Assembly (NCBI RefSeq): GCF_900163715.1
Contig: NZ_FWFF01000005.1
Location: forward strand, 62,001 to 126,000
Direction: 5' to 3'
DNA: 64,000 nt
Source: Brevibacterium yomogidense
GTDB taxonomy: Bacteria; Actinomycetota; Actinomycetes; Actinomycetales; Brevibacteriaceae
A model generated the notes under the pieces. That model saw only the letters and a program-made list of their open reading frames with translations. It was not told where the DNA came from and ran no database searches. The translations under genes were made by a program, and so were the position numbers. Within the stretch, counting starts at the first letter, position 1. The number at the start of each line of letters is the position of its first letter. Positions 9,096-17,633 of this stretch are shown here, one piece after another.

Positions 9096-9905
9096 TCACT
9101 CACGGGCCCGAGGCGCGCCGGACTCCACGGCGCGGGATTCCTCGGCGACGACCGCGCGGTAGGCGGCGACGACCTCGGCGGGGGCGCCGTCCGCATGCAG
9201 GCGACCATGGTGGATGAGGAGGGTGCGCTCGGCGTCCTGGGCGACCTCGAGGTCGTGGGTGGAGAGGATGGTGCGGACTCCGCGACGGGAGACGAGGTCG
9301 GCGAGCACGCCGCGCAGCTTCTCCCGATTCGCGAGGTCGAGCAGGGTCGTGGGCTCGTCGAGCACCAGCACTGCGGGGTCGACGGCGAGGACGGTCGCCA
9401 GGGCCACGAGCTGCCGCTGCCCGCCCGACAGCTCGTACACGCTGCGCTCCGCCAGATCCGCGACGCCCAGCTCGTCGAGGACTGCGAGTGCGCGGGTGCG
9501 GCGCTCGCGCTTGTCACGGACGAGGTGCTTGAGGGAGAGCTCGACGTCCTCGAGCGGGGTGGGCATGACGAGCTGAGCGGCCGGATCCGTGAAGACGAAT
9601 CCCACGCGCCGCCGGACCTCACGTCCGCGGTCTGCGACGTCGAGCCCGTCGACCATGACCCGCCCCTCGTCGACCGGGATGAGCCCGTTGATGAGCTGGA
9701 GCAGGGTCGACTTGCCGGATCCGTTGGCCCCGATGACGGTCACCGTCGGCTCCGTGAGGGTGCACGAGACATCCGAGAGGATCTTGCGGCTCGTCGCCTC
9801 ATCCGGACGGCGATCGGCAGCCGGGTCGAGTACGTGGACGCCGGCGTTTTCGAAGACGATCGCGGGGTCGGTCATCGGCGGGTGGGCCATCGGAGAACCA
9901 GTCAT
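9096..9905 (-). CDS. bioM: Biotin ECF importer ATPase BioM
   Basis: An ABC ATPase that powers the BioYMN biotin importer at the inner membrane face. The 269-residue product has Walker A GANGSGKST (59-67), Q-loop region TDPAAQ, signature LSGGQRQ (159-165), Walker B VLVLDEP (179-185) and the switch histidine in STHDLE. Start ATG 9905 overlaps the bioY stop in ATGA. The residues after the conserved domain (about 255-269) are variable. The assignment as BioM rests on the adjacent bioY and bioN. Confidence 0.92.
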   Translation of the reverse strand: MTGSPMAHPPMTDPAIVFENAGVHVLDPAADRRPDEATSRKILSDVSCTLTEPTVTVIGANGSGKSTLLQLINGLIPVDEGRVMVDGLDVADRGREVRRRVGFVFTDPAAQLVMPTPLEDVELSLKHLVRDKRERRTRALAVLDELGVADLAERSVYELSGGQRQLVALATVLAVDPAVLVLDEPTTLLDLANREKLRGVLADLVSRRGVRTILSTHDLEVAQDAERTLLIHHGRLHADGAPAEVVAAYRAVVAEESRAVESGAPRARE

Positions 9906-10531
9906 CGGCGGATCAGCACGGCGGGGAAGGCGCGGTGGACGACGACGGCCAGGGCTGCGGCGCCGGCGTTCTTCAGCACGTCCCCGGGCCAGAAGGCCAT
10001 GTCCGCGACGAACGCCTGCTGCAGGGTGAGGCCCAGGTTGAGGGACATGCCCGTGATGCCCAGCGGGTGGACGGTGAGGAAGCTCGCGATCAGCCCGCCT
10101 GCGAAGAGGGCCAGCCACAGCTTCCAGCCGCGCAGGCGCTTGACGGCCCAGCCGGCGATCGCACCGACCACCAGCGCGTAGAGCGCGAAGCCCGCGATGT
10201 ATCCGGCGGACGGTCCCGCAAGCACACCGAGGCCGCCGGAGAAGTTCGAGAAGATCGGCAGGCCGATGAGCCCCAGCGCCACATAGAGCGCGGTGGCGAG
10301 GAAGCCGCGCGCGGGCCCCAGGACCATGCCGCACAGCGCGATGGCGAGTGTCTGGAGGGTGATCGGTACACCCGCTCCGCCCACGGGTATCGCGGGCATC
10401 GCGGCGAACACCGCTAGCAGAGCCGCGAAGACCGCGATGAACGCCAGATCGCCGGCGCCCCATCGACTGCGGGAGGCCGAGACCTCGGACTGCGACACCG
10501 CTCCGCGGTCTGCGGTCGCTGCGTGTGACAT
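9902..10531 (-). CDS. bioY: Biotin transporter substrate-binding subunit BioY
   Basis: The membrane protein that binds biotin and forms the S-component of the ECF transporter. The 209-residue product has six predicted membrane segments and the BioY signature GLPIFSNFSGGLGVLAGPS. ATG 10531 is chosen because AAGGAG lies 7 nt upstream; the reading frame extends further but without support. It is the first gene of bioYMN. Two copies of TGAAC-N3-GTTCA precede it, which suggests biotin-responsive repression. Confidence 0.95.
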   Translation of the reverse strand: MSHAATADRGAVSQSEVSASRSRWGAGDLAFIAVFAALLAVFAAMPAIPVGGAGVPITLQTLAIALCGMVLGPARGFLATALYVALGLIGLPIFSNFSGGLGVLAGPSAGYIAGFALYALVVGAIAGWAVKRLRGWKLWLALFAGGLIASFLTVHPLGITGMSLNLGLTLQQAFVADMAFWPGDVLKNAGAAALAVVVHRAFPAVLIRR

Positions 10532-10562
10532 GGGGACTCCTTCGTCTGTGCGACACCGTACT

Positions 10563-10579
10563 CCTGAACGGCGTTCAGG
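10563..10579. promoter_or_regulatory. BioQ-like operator 1 upstream of bioY
   Basis: CCTGAACGGCGTTCAGG is a perfect inverted repeat around 3 nt. Its core TGAAC-N3-GTTCA resembles the palindrome bound by BioQ, the TetR-type biotin regulator of corynebacteria and mycobacteria. It lies 32 bases before the bioY start. Confidence 0.75.
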
Positions 10580-10595
10580 GCATGGGCACACAGTA

Positions 10596-10612
10596 CCTGA
10601 ACACCGTTCAGG
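10596..10612. promoter_or_regulatory. BioQ-like operator 2 upstream of bioY
   Basis: CCTGAACACCGTTCAGG is a second inverted repeat of the same kind. Its centre is 33 bp from that of operator 1, about three helical turns, so two dimers would bind the same DNA face. Confidence 0.75.
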
Positions 10613-10639
10613 AGGCGAGGCGGACGGCTGCTCTTGGGA

Positions 10640-11209
10640 TCAGTCCGTCACCGTGCGCACCACGCGCGCCGGGGAGCCCACCACGACGGTGCCCTTCGGG
10701 ACGTCCTTCGTCACCACGGACGCGGCCGCCACGACTGCGTCGTCCCCGATCGTCACTCCCGGCAGGACAGTCACGTTGGCCCCGATCCACACGTTGCGAC
10801 CGATGACGATCGGAGCCGGGTGCATGTCTGCGCGCCGCGCGGGGTCGAGATCATGGTTGAGCGTCGCCAGCACCGTGTTGTGCCCGATCAGGCAGTCGTC
10901 GCCGATCGTCACTCCGCCCTGGTCCTGGAACCGGCAGCCCGAGTTGATGAAGACGCGCTTCCCGAGCGCGATGTTCTTCCCGAAGTCGGAGTGCAGCGGA
11001 GGGAAGACGGTGACGGTCTCATCGACGGGCCCACCGATGAGTGAGGCCAGCAGCTCACGCACCTGTGCAGGCTCGTGATACCCGCCATTCAGCTCGCCGG
11101 TGATGCGCAGCGCATCCTGACTGGTGCGGTGCATGACCTCGTGCAGCGGGGAGTCCCCCGTGATGGTCTGACCGGCATTCAGCGCTTCCAGGAGATCGTC
11201 GAGATCCAT
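10640..11209 (-). CDS. Sugar O-acetyltransferase, maltose acetyltransferase family
   Basis: A cytoplasmic left-handed beta-helix enzyme predicted to move acetyl from acetyl-CoA to a sugar hydroxyl. The 189-residue product has an N-terminal helical part and hexapeptide repeats such as VTIGDDCLIG, IVIGRNVWIGANVTV and VTIGDDAVVAAAS. The probable catalytic His is in ATLNHDLDPARR. ATG 11209 is preceded by AAGGAGG at 5 nt, which makes it the best start; ATG 11224 is possible. It lies alone between the bioY operators and guaA. The physiological acceptor is unknown for most family members. Confidence 0.85.
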   Translation of the reverse strand: MDLDDLLEALNAGQTITGDSPLHEVMHRTSQDALRITGELNGGYHEPAQVRELLASLIGGPVDETVTVFPPLHSDFGKNIALGKRVFINSGCRFQDQGGVTIGDDCLIGHNTVLATLNHDLDPARRADMHPAPIVIGRNVWIGANVTVLPGVTIGDDAVVAAASVVTKDVPKGTVVVGSPARVVRTVTD

Positions 11210-11277
11210 GGAGGCCTCCTTCATCGTTCCTGCGGACTGCCCCACTCCGCGAGCCGACTGCTCACGCCGCGAAAGGA

Positions 11278-11302
11278 CGAGTCACGCTGCCAGCGCGACT
11301 CG
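11278..11302 (-). terminator. Hairpin downstream of guaA
   Basis: CGAGTC pairs with GACTCG, and after one mismatch four more pairs close a 3-nt loop. It begins 5 bases past the guaA stop on the minus strand. Confidence 0.55.
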
Positions 11303-11307
11303 CCCGC

Positions 11308-12921
11308 TCACTCCCACTCGATGGTGCCCGGGGGCTTCGACGTCACGTCGAGCACGACGCGGTTGACCTCGTCGACCTCGTTCGTGATGCGGTTGGAGAT
11401 CTGCGCGAGCACGTCGAACGGCACCCGCGTCCAATCCGCCGTCATCGCATCCTCGCTGCTGACCGGGCGCAGCACGATCGGGTGGCCGTACGTGCGGCCG
11501 TCGCCCTGGACGCCCACGGAGCGGACGTCCGCGAGCAGCACGACCGGGCACTGCCAGATCTCGTCGTCGAGGCCCGCCTTCGTGAGCTCTTCGCGGGCGA
11601 TCGCGTCCGCGCGGCGGAGGATCGCGAGGCGCTCCGCGGAGACCGCACCGACGATGCGGATGCCGAGGCCGGGGCCGGGGAACGGCTGGCGTCCGACGAT
11701 GATCTCGGGCAGGCCCAGGGCGCGGCCGATCGCTCGGACCTCGTCCTTGAAGAGCTCCCGCAGCGGCTCGACGAGCTGGAACTGCAGGTCCTCCGGGAGT
11801 CCGCCCACGTTGTGGTGGCTCTTGATGTTCGCGGTGCCGGCCCCGCCGCCGGATTCGACGACGTCCGGGTACAGGGTGCCCTGGACGAGGAACTCGATGT
11901 CCCCACCTGCGCCCTCACGGGACTCTGCGACGAGATCCGCCGCAGTCTGCTCGAACGAGCGGATGAACTCGCGGCCGATGATCTTCCGCTTGGCCTCAGG
12001 ATCCGTCACGCCGTCGAGCTCGCCCAGGAACGTGTCGACCGCGTCGACCGTCACCAGGCGCACGCCGGTCGAGGCGACGAAGTCCTCCTCGACCTGCTTC
12101 CGCTCGCCCTCGCGCAGCAGTCCGTGGTCGACGAACACGCACGTGAGCTGGTCCCCCACAGCCCGGTGCACGAGCGCCGCCGCGACGGCGGAATCGACGC
12201 CGCCGGACAGGCCGCAGATCAGCTTCTTGTCGCCCACCTGCGCGCGGATCCGTGCGACCTGGTCCTCGATGATCGACTGGTCCGTCCAGTCCGCCTCCAG
12301 GCCCGCCACCTCGAAGAGGAAGTTCTCGAGCACCTTCTGGCCGTTCTCCGAGTGGAGGACCTCCGGATGCCACTGGACACCTGCGCACCTGCGCGCACGG
12401 TCCTCGAACGCGGCGATGGGGGTCGAGGCGGTCGACGCCAGGACGGAGAAGCCTGCCGGAGCCTCGGTGACGGAGTCCGCGTGGGACATCCACACCTTCT
12501 GCTCACCGCTCACTCCGGCGAGCAGCGCGCCGGAGTCCGCGGCGACGGTCGCGACCGTCGAGCCGTACTCCCGCCTGCCGGTCTTCGACACGGTCCCGCC
12601 GAATGCGCGGGCGAGCGTCTGGAAGCCGTAGCAGATGCCGAAGACCGGCACATCCAGATCGAGGACACCCGCCGACAGCGCCGGTGCTCCCTCTTCATTC
12701 ACGGAGGACGGCCCGCCGGAGAGCACGATGGCCCGGGGATCCTTCGTGGCGAACTCCTCTGCCGTGGCGGTGTGCGGGATGACCTCGGAGAAGAGGCCCG
12801 CCTCCCGCACACGGCGAGCGATGAGCTGGGCGTACTGGGCGCCGAAGTCGACGACGAGGACCGGGCGTGATTGCGGGTGCGGGATACCCGCAGCGGAGGG
12901 GGACTCACTCATGCGTGCCAT
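11308..12921 (-). CDS. guaA: GMP synthase (glutamine-hydrolysing)
   Basis: Converts XMP to GMP using ATP and glutamine. The 537-residue product has the class I amidotransferase triad, with Cys97 in VFGICYGFQ and His185-Pro-Glu187, then the ATP-pyrophosphatase loop SGGVDS (239-244) and the GuaA C-terminal dimerisation domain ending [11 protein letters not shown]. It is full length. ATG 12921 is given; ATG 12912 is equally possible. It lies 38 nt after a GntR regulator gene on the same strand. guaB3 is about 3.4 kb upstream and guaB about 14 kb away, so guanine nucleotide genes are clustered here. Confidence 0.97.
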   Translation of the reverse strand: MARMSESPSAAGIPHPQSRPVLVVDFGAQYAQLIARRVREAGLFSEVIPHTATAEEFATKDPRAIVLSGGPSSVNEEGAPALSAGVLDLDVPVFGICYGFQTLARAFGGTVSKTGRREYGSTVATVAADSGALLAGVSGEQKVWMSHADSVTEAPAGFSVLASTASTPIAAFEDRARRCAGVQWHPEVLHSENGQKVLENFLFEVAGLEADWTDQSIIEDQVARIRAQVGDKKLICGLSGGVDSAVAAALVHRAVGDQLTCVFVDHGLLREGERKQVEEDFVASTGVRLVTVDAVDTFLGELDGVTDPEAKRKIIGREFIRSFEQTAADLVAESREGAGGDIEFLVQGTLYPDVVESGGGAGTANIKSHHNVGGLPEDLQFQLVEPLRELFKDEVRAIGRALGLPEIIVGRQPFPGPGLGIRIVGAVSAERLAILRRADAIAREELTKAGLDDEIWQCPVVLLADVRSVGVQGDGRTYGHPIVLRPVSSEDAMTADWTRVPFDVLAQISNRITNEVDEVNRVVLDVTSKPPGTIEWE

Positions 12922-12959
12922 CCTACGTCCCCCGCCACCGTGCCGTTCACGCGCGCTCG

Positions 12960-13358
12960 TCAGCCGGCCACAGCGTCGCGCACCGCGACGACCAGCTGGT
13001 CGAGCGGCAGTCCGCGTTCACGGGCGGTGGCGACGACCTCGGCGGCGTAGGTCTCCACAGCCGGATCCAGGCCCGAGGCCGTCGGCAGATCCGCTGGATC
13101 GATCCCCTCGCTGATGCGGGTGCCGGCACCCCGGCGGGTGGTGACGATCCCGGCCTCCTCGAGTTCGCGGTAGGCGCGGGCGACCGTGTTCACGGCGAGC
13201 CCCTGGTCCGTGGCGTGCGCCCGGATCGCCGGGAGCCTGTCGCCCGCGAGCAGTTCGCCCGTCGCGACGGCGTCGATGATGCCGCGGCGGATCTGCTCGT
13301 ACGGCGGCATCGCCGCACCCGTCCCGTCGATCAGCCGCAGGTGGTCGTACTCGCCCAT
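12960..13358 (-). CDS. GntR-family regulator, short YtrA-like type
   Basis: The 132-residue product has an N-terminal winged helix-turn-helix with the GntR pattern ([20 protein letters not shown], then [19 protein letters not shown]) and only a short helical C-terminal part. This fits the YtrA-like group, whose members often control adjacent transporter genes. Start ATG 13358 has AAGGAG 5 nt upstream; the GTG at 13364 overlaps that site and is unlikely. It sits between sulP (38 nt upstream) and guaA (38 nt downstream), all on one strand. Its target and ligand are unknown. Confidence 0.85.
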   Translation of the reverse strand: MGEYDHLRLIDGTGAAMPPYEQIRRGIIDAVATGELLAGDRLPAIRAHATDQGLAVNTVARAYRELEEAGIVTTRRGAGTRISEGIDPADLPTASGLDPAVETYAAEVVATARERGLPLDQLVVAVRDAVAG

Positions 13359-13396
13359 GTGCACTCCTTCAGTTCGCGGTGCCCGCTCGAACCCGC

Positions 13397-14938
13397 TCAG
13401 TCACCCAGTGTGCCGGACAGGCGCTCCCGCATGCGGCGGCTGGCCTCGTTGAGTCCGTGGACCTCGACGACGGTGCCGTAGGACTCGTACTTGTCCGTCA
13501 CGGAATCGATCGCGGCCACCGTCGAGGCGTCCCACACGTGGGAGGCGCGCATGTCGATGATGACCCGATTCGGGTCCGCCGCGTAGTGGAACATCGTGTA
13601 GAGGTCGTTGGACGAGGCGAAGAAGAGCTCGCCCTCCACGGTGTAGCGGGCGACCCGTCCCTCCTCCACGACGTCCCGGTCCACGGTGACGAAGTGGGCG
13701 ACGCGGTGCGCGAACGCCACCATCGCGACGAGCACGCCCAGGCCCACGCCGATCGCCAGGTTGTTCGTGAGCACCGTGCCCACGACGGTGACGAGCATGA
13801 CGGTCGTCTCCGACTTGGGCATCCGCTTGAGCGTCGACGGCCGTATCGAGTGCCAGTCGAACGTCGCCCAAGAGACGAACACCATGATCGCGACGAGCAC
13901 CGCCATGGGGATGACGGCAACGACGTCGCCCAGCAGCACGACGAGGATCATGAGGAACACACCCGCGCAGAACGTGGAGATCCGTGTGCGCGCACCGGAC
14001 GCCTTCACGTTCATCATGGTCTGGCCGACCACCGCGCAGCCGCCCATGCCGCCCAGGAACCCGGACACGACGTTCGCCGCGCCCTGCGCCCAGGATTCGC
14101 GGGTCTTGTTCGACCGGGTGTCGGTGATGTCATCGACGAGCTTCGCCGTGAGCAGCGATTCGAGCAGACCCACCACCGCCATCGCGAGCGAGAACGGGGC
14201 GATCACCTGGAACGTCTCCCACGTGAGCGGCACGTCCGGGAGGAAGAGGACCGGGATCGCCTCGGGCAGCTCGCCCCGGTCCCCCACGGTCGGGATGTCC
14301 CAGTCCATGAGCACGACGAGCGGCGTGAGCACGAGGATCGCCATGAGCGGCGCGGGGACAGCCGTCGTGAGCTTCGGCAGCAGGAAGACGATGAGCAGAC
14401 CGGCGAGGCACACGGGGTACACCAACCAGGGGACACCGACGAGCTCCGGCACCTGCGCCATGAACACGAGGATCGCGAGTGCGTTCACGAACCCCACCAT
14501 CACCTGGCGCGGGATGAAGCGCATGAGGCGCGCTGCGCCGACGACCGCGAGGATCACCTGGAACACGCCCGCCAGGATGACAGCGGCGATGAGGTAGTCG
14601 ACACCGTGCGAGGACGACAGCGGCGCGATGACCAGGGCGACCGCACCCGTCGCGGCGGAGATCATCGCGGGTCGTCCGCCCAGGATCGCGGTCGTCACCG
14701 CCATGGTGAAGGACGCAAAGAGACCCACCCGGGGGTCCACGCCCGCGATGATGGAGAATGCGATGGCCTCCGGGATGAGGGCGAGTGCGACGACGAGCCC
14801 GGCCAGGACCTCGGTCCGCAACCAGCCGAACCGTCCGAGGGTGCGGCGGACGCTCTGCCGCTCGTACGGGTCGAGGCGATCTCGCTGCGCCGGTTGGTCT
14901 GGCCCGTCAGGCACGTGCGAACCCGACGGAGTCGTCAC
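13397..14938 (-). CDS. SulP-family anion permease with STAS domain
   Basis: A membrane transporter of the SulP/SLC26 family, members of which carry sulfate or bicarbonate. The 513-residue product has about ten membrane segments ([20 protein letters not shown] is the first) and a C-terminal cytoplasmic STAS domain from about residue 415, containing FFASSNDLY and [17 protein letters not shown]. The GTG start (14936-14938) overlaps the DUF3817 stop in GTGA; AAGGA directly abuts the GTG, so coupling probably drives initiation. It is the last of four overlapping genes starting at guaB3. The anion carried is not determinable here. Confidence 0.88.
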   Translation of the reverse strand: MTTPSGSHVPDGPDQPAQRDRLDPYERQSVRRTLGRFGWLRTEVLAGLVVALALIPEAIAFSIIAGVDPRVGLFASFTMAVTTAILGGRPAMISAATGAVALVIAPLSSSHGVDYLIAAVILAGVFQVILAVVGAARLMRFIPRQVMVGFVNALAILVFMAQVPELVGVPWLVYPVCLAGLLIVFLLPKLTTAVPAPLMAILVLTPLVVLMDWDIPTVGDRGELPEAIPVLFLPDVPLTWETFQVIAPFSLAMAVVGLLESLLTAKLVDDITDTRSNKTRESWAQGAANVVSGFLGGMGGCAVVGQTMMNVKASGARTRISTFCAGVFLMILVVLLGDVVAVIPMAVLVAIMVFVSWATFDWHSIRPSTLKRMPKSETTVMLVTVVGTVLTNNLAIGVGLGVLVAMVAFAHRVAHFVTVDRDVVEEGRVARYTVEGELFFASSNDLYTMFHYAADPNRVIIDMRASHVWDASTVAAIDSVTDKYESYGTVVEVHGLNEASRRMRERLSGTLGD

Positions 14939-15378
14939 TCCTTGGGTGCGACTACGACCGCCGCATCGAGCTCCGCTTCGACCTGGCGGTGGATGCGGCG
15001 CTCCAGGATGAACGACATGACGGGCACGACGCCCGCGAGTGCGAGGATCAGCAGGCGACCCAGCTTCCACCGCATCGACGAGTTCAGCCAGAAGCACGCG
15101 ATGAGGTAGACGACGTAGCACCAGCCGTGGCTGATCGCGATCGCCGCGGCGAGGTCGAAGCCGCCGAAGTTCAGCGCCTCAGCGGGAGAGCCGCCCAGCA
15201 CGAACGGCACGTAGATGTACTTGTAGAGCATCTCCACGGTGAGGATCATGAGCATCGTGCCGGTGATGAGCGCCATCACGCGGTAGAACCGCACGGCGTT
15301 CCGTGCGGACGTGAACTGCTTGACCGTCCACACCTCGTCCGGGTCGAACTGTGGCGCGGCATCGGGGTTCTGCGTCAC
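14935..15378 (-). CDS. DUF3817 integral membrane protein
   Basis: The 147-residue product has three to four membrane segments and the DUF3817 pattern ([20 protein letters not shown], then [16 protein letters not shown]). The family is common in actinobacteria near guaB3/guaA and has no known function. The GTG start at 15378 has AGGAGG about 10 nt upstream and overlaps the SURF1 stop by 4 nt. Coupling to SURF1 upstream and sulP downstream places it in one transcript with guaB3. Confidence 0.88.
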   Translation of the reverse strand: MTQNPDAAPQFDPDEVWTVKQFTSARNAVRFYRVMALITGTMLMILTVEMLYKYIYVPFVLGGSPAEALNFGGFDLAAAIAISHGWCYVVYLIACFWLNSSMRWKLGRLLILALAGVVPVMSFILERRIHRQVEAELDAAVVVAPKE

Positions 15379-16349
15379 TGCGGTGTTCCTCCTGCGTGCG
15401 TGTTCCGGGTGCTGCTGGTGTCCGTGTCGCCGGCGTCCGTGCGTCTGGTGTCCGTGCGTCCGGACTGCGTGTCGCTGGTCTGCGTGTCGCCGGTCTGCGA
15501 GCCCCTCGACTGCAGGTCCTTCTCGCCGGCCTGCTTGACGATGACGTATTCGGTGGGCCCGCCGAACTCCTCCTGCTGCTGTGCGCGGTGAGCGTCGCGC
15601 AGCAGCTGGAACCAGATGTAGAAGGCGAACCCTGCGAAGAAGATCCATTCGAGCGCGTAGATCGCAGACTGCCAGTCGACGCCCTTGCCGTCCTCCTGGG
15701 CCTCGAGGTCGACGTGCGGCATGCCGTCACCGGCGCCGGTCATGGAGGCGTGCTCCGGGAAGAGGACGCCGGAGTAGGTGTGGACGTCGAACATGTTGAT
15801 CAGCTGCGACGTCGACACGCTGCGCACCTGCCCGTCCGGCAGGTCGGAGGCCTGCAGCGGCCCCTCGACGGGACCCAGCCGGGCTTCCATGTCGATGTCT
15901 CCCGCGGGTGCGGGATGGTCCGCCGCCGAGGCCGCATCGGCCACCCAGCCGCGGATCACCGGGATCGCGATGGGCTTGGCGGTGGCCGTATCGGGGCTGC
16001 TCAACTGGGCCTCCTCACCCAGCTGGGCGCCCGCGACCTCGAACATCGTCACGACCCAGAATCCGGAGTCCCCCTCGTGGATGCGGTCGGTGACCAGCAC
16101 CTCGGCATCGGGGAGGTAGCGGCCGGACAGGCTCACGCGCTGGTCGACCAGGCGCTGGGGCATGGGCACCTGCGCGTCGAGCACGTCGTTGAACGGCCGC
16201 ATCGTGTCGACGTCCTGCGCGGTGAGGACGTCGTTCTTATGCTGAGCGCGGTCGACCTGCCACATGGACAGGCCGACGAAGATGCTCGCCAGGACGAGCA
16301 CCAGCGCGAGGAATGACAGCCATCGCGGTGTCAGCGCGAGTCGGAGCAC
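15375..16349 (-). CDS. SURF1-family protein (cytochrome oxidase assembly)
   Basis: A predicted membrane factor for assembly of haem-copper cytochrome c oxidase. The 324-residue product has the SURF1 pattern of two membrane segments (near residues 10-30 and 225-245) enclosing an extracytoplasmic domain, with GLSMWQVDRAQHKND at the first helix and a VIRGWV-type motif. The last 50 or so residues are a Thr/Asp/Ser/Gly-rich repeat-like tail, longer than usual and coded by degenerate short repeats. The GTG start directly follows the guaB3 stop (TGAGTG). Confidence 0.88.
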   Translation of the reverse strand: MLRLALTPRWLSFLALVLVLASIFVGLSMWQVDRAQHKNDVLTAQDVDTMRPFNDVLDAQVPMPQRLVDQRVSLSGRYLPDAEVLVTDRIHEGDSGFWVVTMFEVAGAQLGEEAQLSSPDTATAKPIAIPVIRGWVADAASAADHPAPAGDIDMEARLGPVEGPLQASDLPDGQVRSVSTSQLINMFDVHTYSGVLFPEHASMTGAGDGMPHVDLEAQEDGKGVDWQSAIYALEWIFFAGFAFYIWFQLLRDAHRAQQQEEFGGPTEYVIVKQAGEKDLQSRGSQTGDTQTSDTQSGRTDTRRTDAGDTDTSSTRNTHAGGTPQ

Positions 16350-17486
16350 TCAGGAGAGCTTCCGCTTATCGGCTTCCGGGGACACGACGACGTCGACGCG
16401 CTGGAACTCCTTGAGGTCAAGGTAGCCGGAGGTGGCCATCGCACGGCGCAGTGCACCCGCGATGTTCACCTCGCCGATCGCGGTGTGGCCGGGACCCTGG
16501 AGCACCTGCTCCAGCGGGCCCACCGTGCCGAGCTCGACCTTGTGCCCGCGCGGCATCTGCGCGTGGTGCGCTTCTGCGCCCCAGTGCGAGCCGCGGCCGG
16601 GGGCCTCGTCCGCACGGGCCAGGGCGGTGCCCAGCATGACGGCGTCGGCCCCCATCGCGAAGGCCTTGACGATGTCGCCGGAGTGGCCCAGTCCGCCGTC
16701 GGCGATCACGTGCACGTAGCGGCCGCCGGACTCGTCCATGTAGTCACGGCGTGCGGCGTGGATGTCCGCGATGGCGGTGGCCATCGGCACGCGGATCCCC
16801 AGGGTGCGGTGCGTGGTGGAGGACGCGCCGCCGCCGAATCCGACGAGCACGCCAGCGGCGCCGGTGCGCATGAGGTGCAGCGCCGTCGTGTAGGTGGCGG
16901 CCCCGCCGACGATGACGGGGACGTCGAGTTCGTAGATGAACTGCTTGAGGTTCAGGGTGTCGTCACCGCTGGAGACGTGCTCCGCGGACACGGTCGTGCC
17001 GCGGATGACGAACAGCTCCACACCGGCTTCGACGACGGTGTTCCAGTGCTCGAGCGTGCGGGCCGGGGACAGCGCCGCGGCGACGGTGACGCCCGCGTCG
17101 CGGATCTCCTCGATGCGCGCGGTGATGAGCTCCGGCTTGATCGGCTCCGAGTAGATCTCCTGCATGCGGGCCGTGGCCGAGGCGCGGTCCAGTCGGGAGA
17201 TCTCGTCGAGCTGGGGCTGCGGATCCTCGTAGCGGGTCCACAGTCCCTCGAGGTCGAGGACGCCCAGGCCGCCGAGCTTCCCCAGCGCGATCGCCGTCGC
17301 CGGCGACATCACGGAGTCCATCGGCGCCGCGATGAACGGCAGCTCGAAGCGATAGGCGTCGATCTGCCACGACAGGTCGACGTCCTGGGGGTCACGGGTA
17401 CGACGGGCCGGGACCACGGCGATGTCGTCCAGCCCGTAGGCGCGACGACCCCGCTTCCCGCGACCGATCTCAATCTCTTGGCTCAC
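16350..17486 (-). CDS. guaB3: GuaB3, IMP dehydrogenase-related protein
   Basis: A 378-residue TIM-barrel protein of the IMPDH/GMP reductase superfamily without CBS domains, the type called GuaB3 in actinobacteria. The N-terminal GRGKRGRRAYGLDDIAVVP and late GGRYVHVIADGG and DLKEFQRVDV stretches are diagnostic. The loop where true IMPDH has its catalytic Cys reads GFGGGASSTTHR (217-228), with Ser instead of Cys, so ordinary IMPDH chemistry is doubtful. The start is GTG; a TAGGCT motif 6 nt before it suggests a leaderless transcript. It heads the chain guaB3-SURF1-DUF3817-sulP. Its reaction in this organism is not established. Confidence 0.93.
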   Translation of the reverse strand: MSQEIEIGRGKRGRRAYGLDDIAVVPARRTRDPQDVDLSWQIDAYRFELPFIAAPMDSVMSPATAIALGKLGGLGVLDLEGLWTRYEDPQPQLDEISRLDRASATARMQEIYSEPIKPELITARIEEIRDAGVTVAAALSPARTLEHWNTVVEAGVELFVIRGTTVSAEHVSSGDDTLNLKQFIYELDVPVIVGGAATYTTALHLMRTGAAGVLVGFGGGASSTTHRTLGIRVPMATAIADIHAARRDYMDESGGRYVHVIADGGLGHSGDIVKAFAMGADAVMLGTALARADEAPGRGSHWGAEAHHAQMPRGHKVELGTVGPLEQVLQGPGHTAIGEVNIAGALRRAMATSGYLDLKEFQRVDVVVSPEADKRKLS

Positions 17487-17633
17487 CCTCCCAGCCTACC
17501 GGCTGGGCGCAGAGCCGATCATCAGGGACCTGTCACGCAGACCGGTGGGCCCGTTCGCCGCTTCCGTGCTCGCGTGGCCGGTTCCTGCAGCGGCGTCCGG
17601 GGCACGCAGGCGGCGAATGGTCGCGGCCGGCTC

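Noticed and set aside
13400..15100. Long open frame antisense to sulP and DUF3817
   Set aside because: It is rich in Arg, His, Asp and Glu with no domain, as expected for the complement of a GC-rich gene. Many similar antisense frames occur opposite other real genes here.
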